From Rhodoferax sp. (GTDB lineage: Bacteria > Pseudomonadota > Gammaproteobacteria > Burkholderiales > Burkholderiaceae_C), in the NCBI GenBank assembly GCA_028292305.1, contig JAQGMQ010000438.1, forward strand, positions 1-7,942: DNA of 7,942 nt. Direction: 5' to 3'. Each line of letters opens with the position of its first letter. Positions within the stretch are counted from its first letter, which is position 1. The position numbers and the translations under genes are program-made. The notes beneath the pieces were generated by a model, which saw only the letters and a program-made list of their open reading frames with translations, was not told the DNA's origin and ran no database searches. Positions 5,888 through 7,942 of this stretch are shown piece by piece.

Positions 5888-5892
5888 GGGAG
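5888..5892 (+). promoter_or_regulatory. Ribosome-binding site deciding the TTG start of the symporter
   Basis: GGGAG lies seven bases before TTG 5900. No in-frame ATG is available before the first membrane helix, so this site supports the TTG. An in-frame GTG at 5939 is the alternative and lacks comparable support. Confidence 0.55.
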
Positions 5893-5899
5893 CCCGGTC

Positions 5900-7285
5900 T
5901 TGAAGGCGGCGCGCGCAGCCGGCGGCGGCACCGTCGACGTGCAGGCTTTCCTCAATGCCCACAAGTTTTCGGGCTACCAGTGGATGATCTTCGCGCTGTG
6001 TTTCACCGTGGTGCTGCTCGACGGCTTCGACACCGCGGCCATCGGCTACATCGCGCCTTCGCTGATCGGTGAATGGGGCGTGTCCAAGCCGGCGCTGGCG
6101 CCGGTGCTCAGTGCCGCGCTGTTCGGCCTGGCCGCCGGTGCCCTGAGCGCCGGCCCGCTGGCCGACAAGTTCGGCCGCAAGCTGGTGCTGACCGGCTCGG
6201 TGCTGGTGTTCGGTGTTGCCTGTGCCATCTCGGGTTATGCCACCAGCCTGACCGAGCTCACCGTGCTGCGTTTCGTCACCGGCCTGGGCCTGGGTGCGGC
6301 CATGCCGAACGCCGTCACCCTGACCAGCGAATACTGTCCCGACCGCCAGCGCGCCATGATCACCAACGCCATGTTTTGCGGCTTTCCGCTGGGCGCGGCC
6401 TTCGGCGGCTTCCTGGCCTCGTGGATGATCCCGCACTGGGGCTGGCGCAGCGTGCTGCACCTGGGTGGCGCGGCGCCGCTGTTGCTGGCAGTGGCGATGC
6501 TGCTGTGGCTGCCCGAGTCGGTGCGTTACCTGGTGGCGCGTGGCCGGCCGGTCACCAAGGTGCGGCGCATCCTGGCGCACATCTCGGCCACGGCCGCGCA
6601 GGCCACTGCCTTCGTGCTCAGCGAAACCAGGCTCGTCAGCGGCGGTCAGACCGGCCTGGCCGTGGTGCTGAGCAAGCGTTACCTGCTGGGCTCGGTGATG
6701 CTGTGGCTGGCCTACTTCATGGGCCTGGTGATCTTCTATGCGCTCATCAACTGGATGCCGATTCTGCTGAAGGACGCCGGCATGGCGCCGCAGAAGGCCA
6801 CGCTGGTGTCGGCGCTGTTCCCGCTCGGCGGCGTCGGTGCCGTGTTGTTCGGCTGGCTGATGGACCGCTTCAACGCCAACCGCATCATCGCCGTGGGTTA
6901 TGCGCTCACCGCGGTGTCGATCTACATCGTCGGCCAGGTGGTCGGGCAGGACTGGCTGCTGGTGGCCATGGTGTTCGTGGCCGGCGCCATCATGAACACG
7001 GCGCAGTCGTCGATGCCCGCGCTGGCCGCTGCCTTCTACCCTACCCAAGGCCGCGCGACCGGTGTAGCCTGGATGCTGGGCATCGGGCGCTTCGGCGGCA
7101 TTGCGGGCTCGTTCCTGGTGGCCGAACTGGCGGCGCGGCACCTCGGCTTCGACCAGATCTTCACCGTGGTGGCGGTGCCGGGGCTGATCGCCACGGTGGC
7201 GCTGCTCATCAAGCAATGGGCGCACCCGGAGAGCGCGTCTGCAGCGGCCAAAGACACTGCGGCCAAGGGCGCATTGGCCCACTGA
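5900..7285 (+). CDS. pmdK: MFS aromatic-acid:H+ symporter (AAHS family, PmdK/PcaK-like)
   Basis: Predicted inner-membrane major facilitator protein, 461 residues, which imports an aromatic acid with protons. Twelve membrane helices fit the hydrophobic pattern. Helix 1 carries LLDGFD (39-44); in PcaK the two aspartates of DGFD are required for uptake, and here they are Asp41 and Asp44. The MFS loop motif is GPLADKFGRK (85-94), with its weaker repeat GWLMDRFNANR (318-328). FYPTQGRATGVAW (379-391) and GIGRFGG (394-400) are also family-like. It is followed after 57 bp by ligJ in the same direction, which points to protocatechuate, gallate or a related acid as substrate. In Comamonas the equivalent gene next to the hydratase gene is pmdK; the symbol is given on family and context. 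The start is TTG, supported by GGGAG. The C-terminus ends in a short Ala/Lys-rich tail. Confidence 0.9.
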   Translation: MKAARAAGGGTVDVQAFLNAHKFSGYQWMIFALCFTVVLLDGFDTAAIGYIAPSLIGEWGVSKPALAPVLSAALFGLAAGALSAGPLADKFGRKLVLTGSVLVFGVACAISGYATSLTELTVLRFVTGLGLGAAMPNAVTLTSEYCPDRQRAMITNAMFCGFPLGAAFGGFLASWMIPHWGWRSVLHLGGAAPLLLAVAMLLWLPESVRYLVARGRPVTKVRRILAHISATAAQATAFVLSETRLVSGGQTGLAVVLSKRYLLGSVMLWLAYFMGLVIFYALINWMPILLKDAGMAPQKATLVSALFPLGGVGAVLFGWLMDRFNANRIIAVGYALTAVSIYIVGQVVGQDWLLVAMVFVAGAIMNTAQSSMPALAAAFYPTQGRATGVAWMLGIGRFGGIAGSFLVAELAARHLGFDQIFTVVAVPGLIATVALLIKQWAHPESASAAAKDTAAKGALAH

Positions 7286-7328
7286 CCAGTCCACGACATC
7301 GCCCACTGATTCATAATTTTCCATCGAC

Positions 7329-7334
7329 AAGGAG
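7329..7334 (+). promoter_or_regulatory. Strong ribosome-binding site of ligJ
   Basis: AAGGAG sits eight bases before ATG 7343 in the 57-bp gap after the symporter. No terminator-like hairpin is seen in the gap, so the two genes are probably co-transcribed. Confidence 0.8.
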
Positions 7335-7342
7335 ACAAACCC

Positions 7343-7942
7343 ATGATCATCGACTGCCACGGCCACTACACCACGGCACCCAAGGCGCTGGAGAACTGGC
7401 GCAACCAGCAGATCGCCGCCATCAAGGACCCGGCCGTCATGCCCAAGGTGGCCGACCTGAAGATCAGCGACGACGAGCTGCGCGAGTCCATCGAGACCAA
7501 CCACCTGCGCCTGATGAAGGAACGCGGCAGCGACCTCACGCTGTTCTCGCCGCGCGCCAGCTTCATGGCCCACCACATCGGCGACTTCAACGTGTCGAGC
7601 ACCTGGGCGGCCATCTGCAACGAACTCTGCTACCGCGTCTCCACGCTGTTCCCCGACCACTTCGTGCCCGTGGCCATGCTGCCGCAGTCACCCGGTGTGG
7701 ACCCGGCCACCTGCATTCCGGAGCTGGACAAGTGCATCAAGGAATACGGCAACGTCGGCATCAACCTGAACCCCGATCCGAGCGGCGGCCACTGGCAATC
7801 GCCGCCGCTGTCCGACAAGTCGTGGTTTCCCATCTACGAGAAGATGGTCGAATACGACATCCCGGCCATGGTGCACGTCAGCACCAGCTGCAACCCGGCC
7901 TTTCACACCACCGGCGCGCACTACCTGAACGCCGACACCACG
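7343..7942 (+). CDS. ligJ: 4-oxalomesaconate hydratase (LigJ/PmdE), 3' end outside window
   Basis: This enzyme of the amidohydrolase superfamily adds water to 4-oxalomesaconate, giving 4-carboxy-4-hydroxy-2-oxoadipate, in the cytoplasmic protocatechuate 4,5-cleavage pathway (also used for gallate). The 200 codons present are about 60% of the usual length near 340, and the frame is open to the window edge. They match the LigJ sequence I remember from Sphingobium very closely throughout: MIIDCHGHYTTAPKALE at the start, LKISDDELR, KERGSDLT, FSPRASFMAHHIGDF (68-82), AAICNELCYRV, NLNPDPSGGHW and AMVHVSTSCN. The HxH pair at His6 and His8 is the superfamily metal site, and His178 (VHVS) is the likely third ligand. 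In Comamonas the same enzyme is named PmdE. Co-transcription with the symporter is likely. Expected next genes are the aldolase, dehydrogenase and 4,5-dioxygenase subunits. Confidence 0.95.
   Translation, partial: MIIDCHGHYTTAPKALENWRNQQIAAIKDPAVMPKVADLKISDDELRESIETNHLRLMKERGSDLTLFSPRASFMAHHIGDFNVSSTWAAICNELCYRVSTLFPDHFVPVAMLPQSPGVDPATCIPELDKCIKEYGNVGINLNPDPSGGHWQSPPLSDKSWFPIYEKMVEYDIPAMVHVSTSCNPAFHTTGAHYLNADTT

Larger units (their letters stand above)
5645..5899. promoter_or_regulatory. Divergent control region between LysR and symporter genes
   Basis: This region of 255 bp has a sharply AT-rich core (about 5671-5722) in otherwise GC-rich DNA. It should hold promoters for both directions. 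On the plus strand TAGAAT (5758-5763) is a good -10 element with no good -35 sequence, as expected for an activator-dependent promoter. A small dyad GGCA-N6-TGCC (5724-5737) overlaps the -35 region. On the minus strand TATGTA and GATAAT are candidate -10 elements for the LysR gene, each with poor -35 sequence. Confidence 0.7.

Noticed and set aside
5693..7660. Minus-strand open frame of 655 codons opposite the symporter and ligJ
   Set aside because: Despite its length it is antisense to two well-identified genes and to the control region, and is rich in His, Gln, Arg and Gly with no domain: a shadow frame.

Overview
The window looks like chromosomal DNA from a high-GC betaproteobacterium of the Burkholderiales, most likely the Comamonadaceae. 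This is inferred from gene content: a Bug-type solute-binding protein, a DUF2244 membrane protein, and a transporter gene followed by ligJ/pmdE with a divergent LysR gene. That arrangement is like the protocatechuate 4,5-cleavage (pmd) cluster of Comamonas. No rRNA or tRNA is present, so the assignment is not more precise than that.

Layout. Positions 1-996 carry no convincing gene. They hold layered repeats: two direct copies of a unit of about 245 bp, three REP-like palindromes (two in the same orientation, the third part of an inverted module), further small hairpins, and two copies of a TTCGACA-type dispersed repeat. Next come an orphan Bug-type periplasmic binding protein (997-1965, +) and, after a 194-bp spacer, a DUF2244 membrane protein (2160-2762, +, start uncertain). 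Convergent with the latter is a UdgX-type uracil-DNA glycosylase (2809-3465, -) carrying the KRRIH motif that marks the glycosylases that crosslink to DNA. Further right, a LysR-family regulator (4679-5644, -) and an EamA/DMT permease with histidine-rich ends (3573-4682, -) overlap by the four bases ATGA. Across a 255-bp AT-rich control region lies the divergent pair of an aromatic-acid:H+ symporter (5900-7285, +) and ligJ/pmdE, 4-oxalomesaconate hydratase (7343 to the window edge, +).

How the genes work together. The symporter should import an aromatic acid (protocatechuate, gallate or a relative), and LigJ acts late in its 4,5-cleavage breakdown. The remaining pathway genes are expected just beyond position 7942. 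The LysR protein is the natural candidate regulator: a T-N11-A dyad at 5689-5709 sits about 71 bp upstream of the start site predicted from a TAGAAT -10 element, where LysR recognition sites usually lie. The regulator is translationally coupled to the His-rich permease, which may tie that permease to the same physiology. This link is inference. The left half (Bug protein, DUF2244, UdgX) shows no functional link to the catabolic genes.
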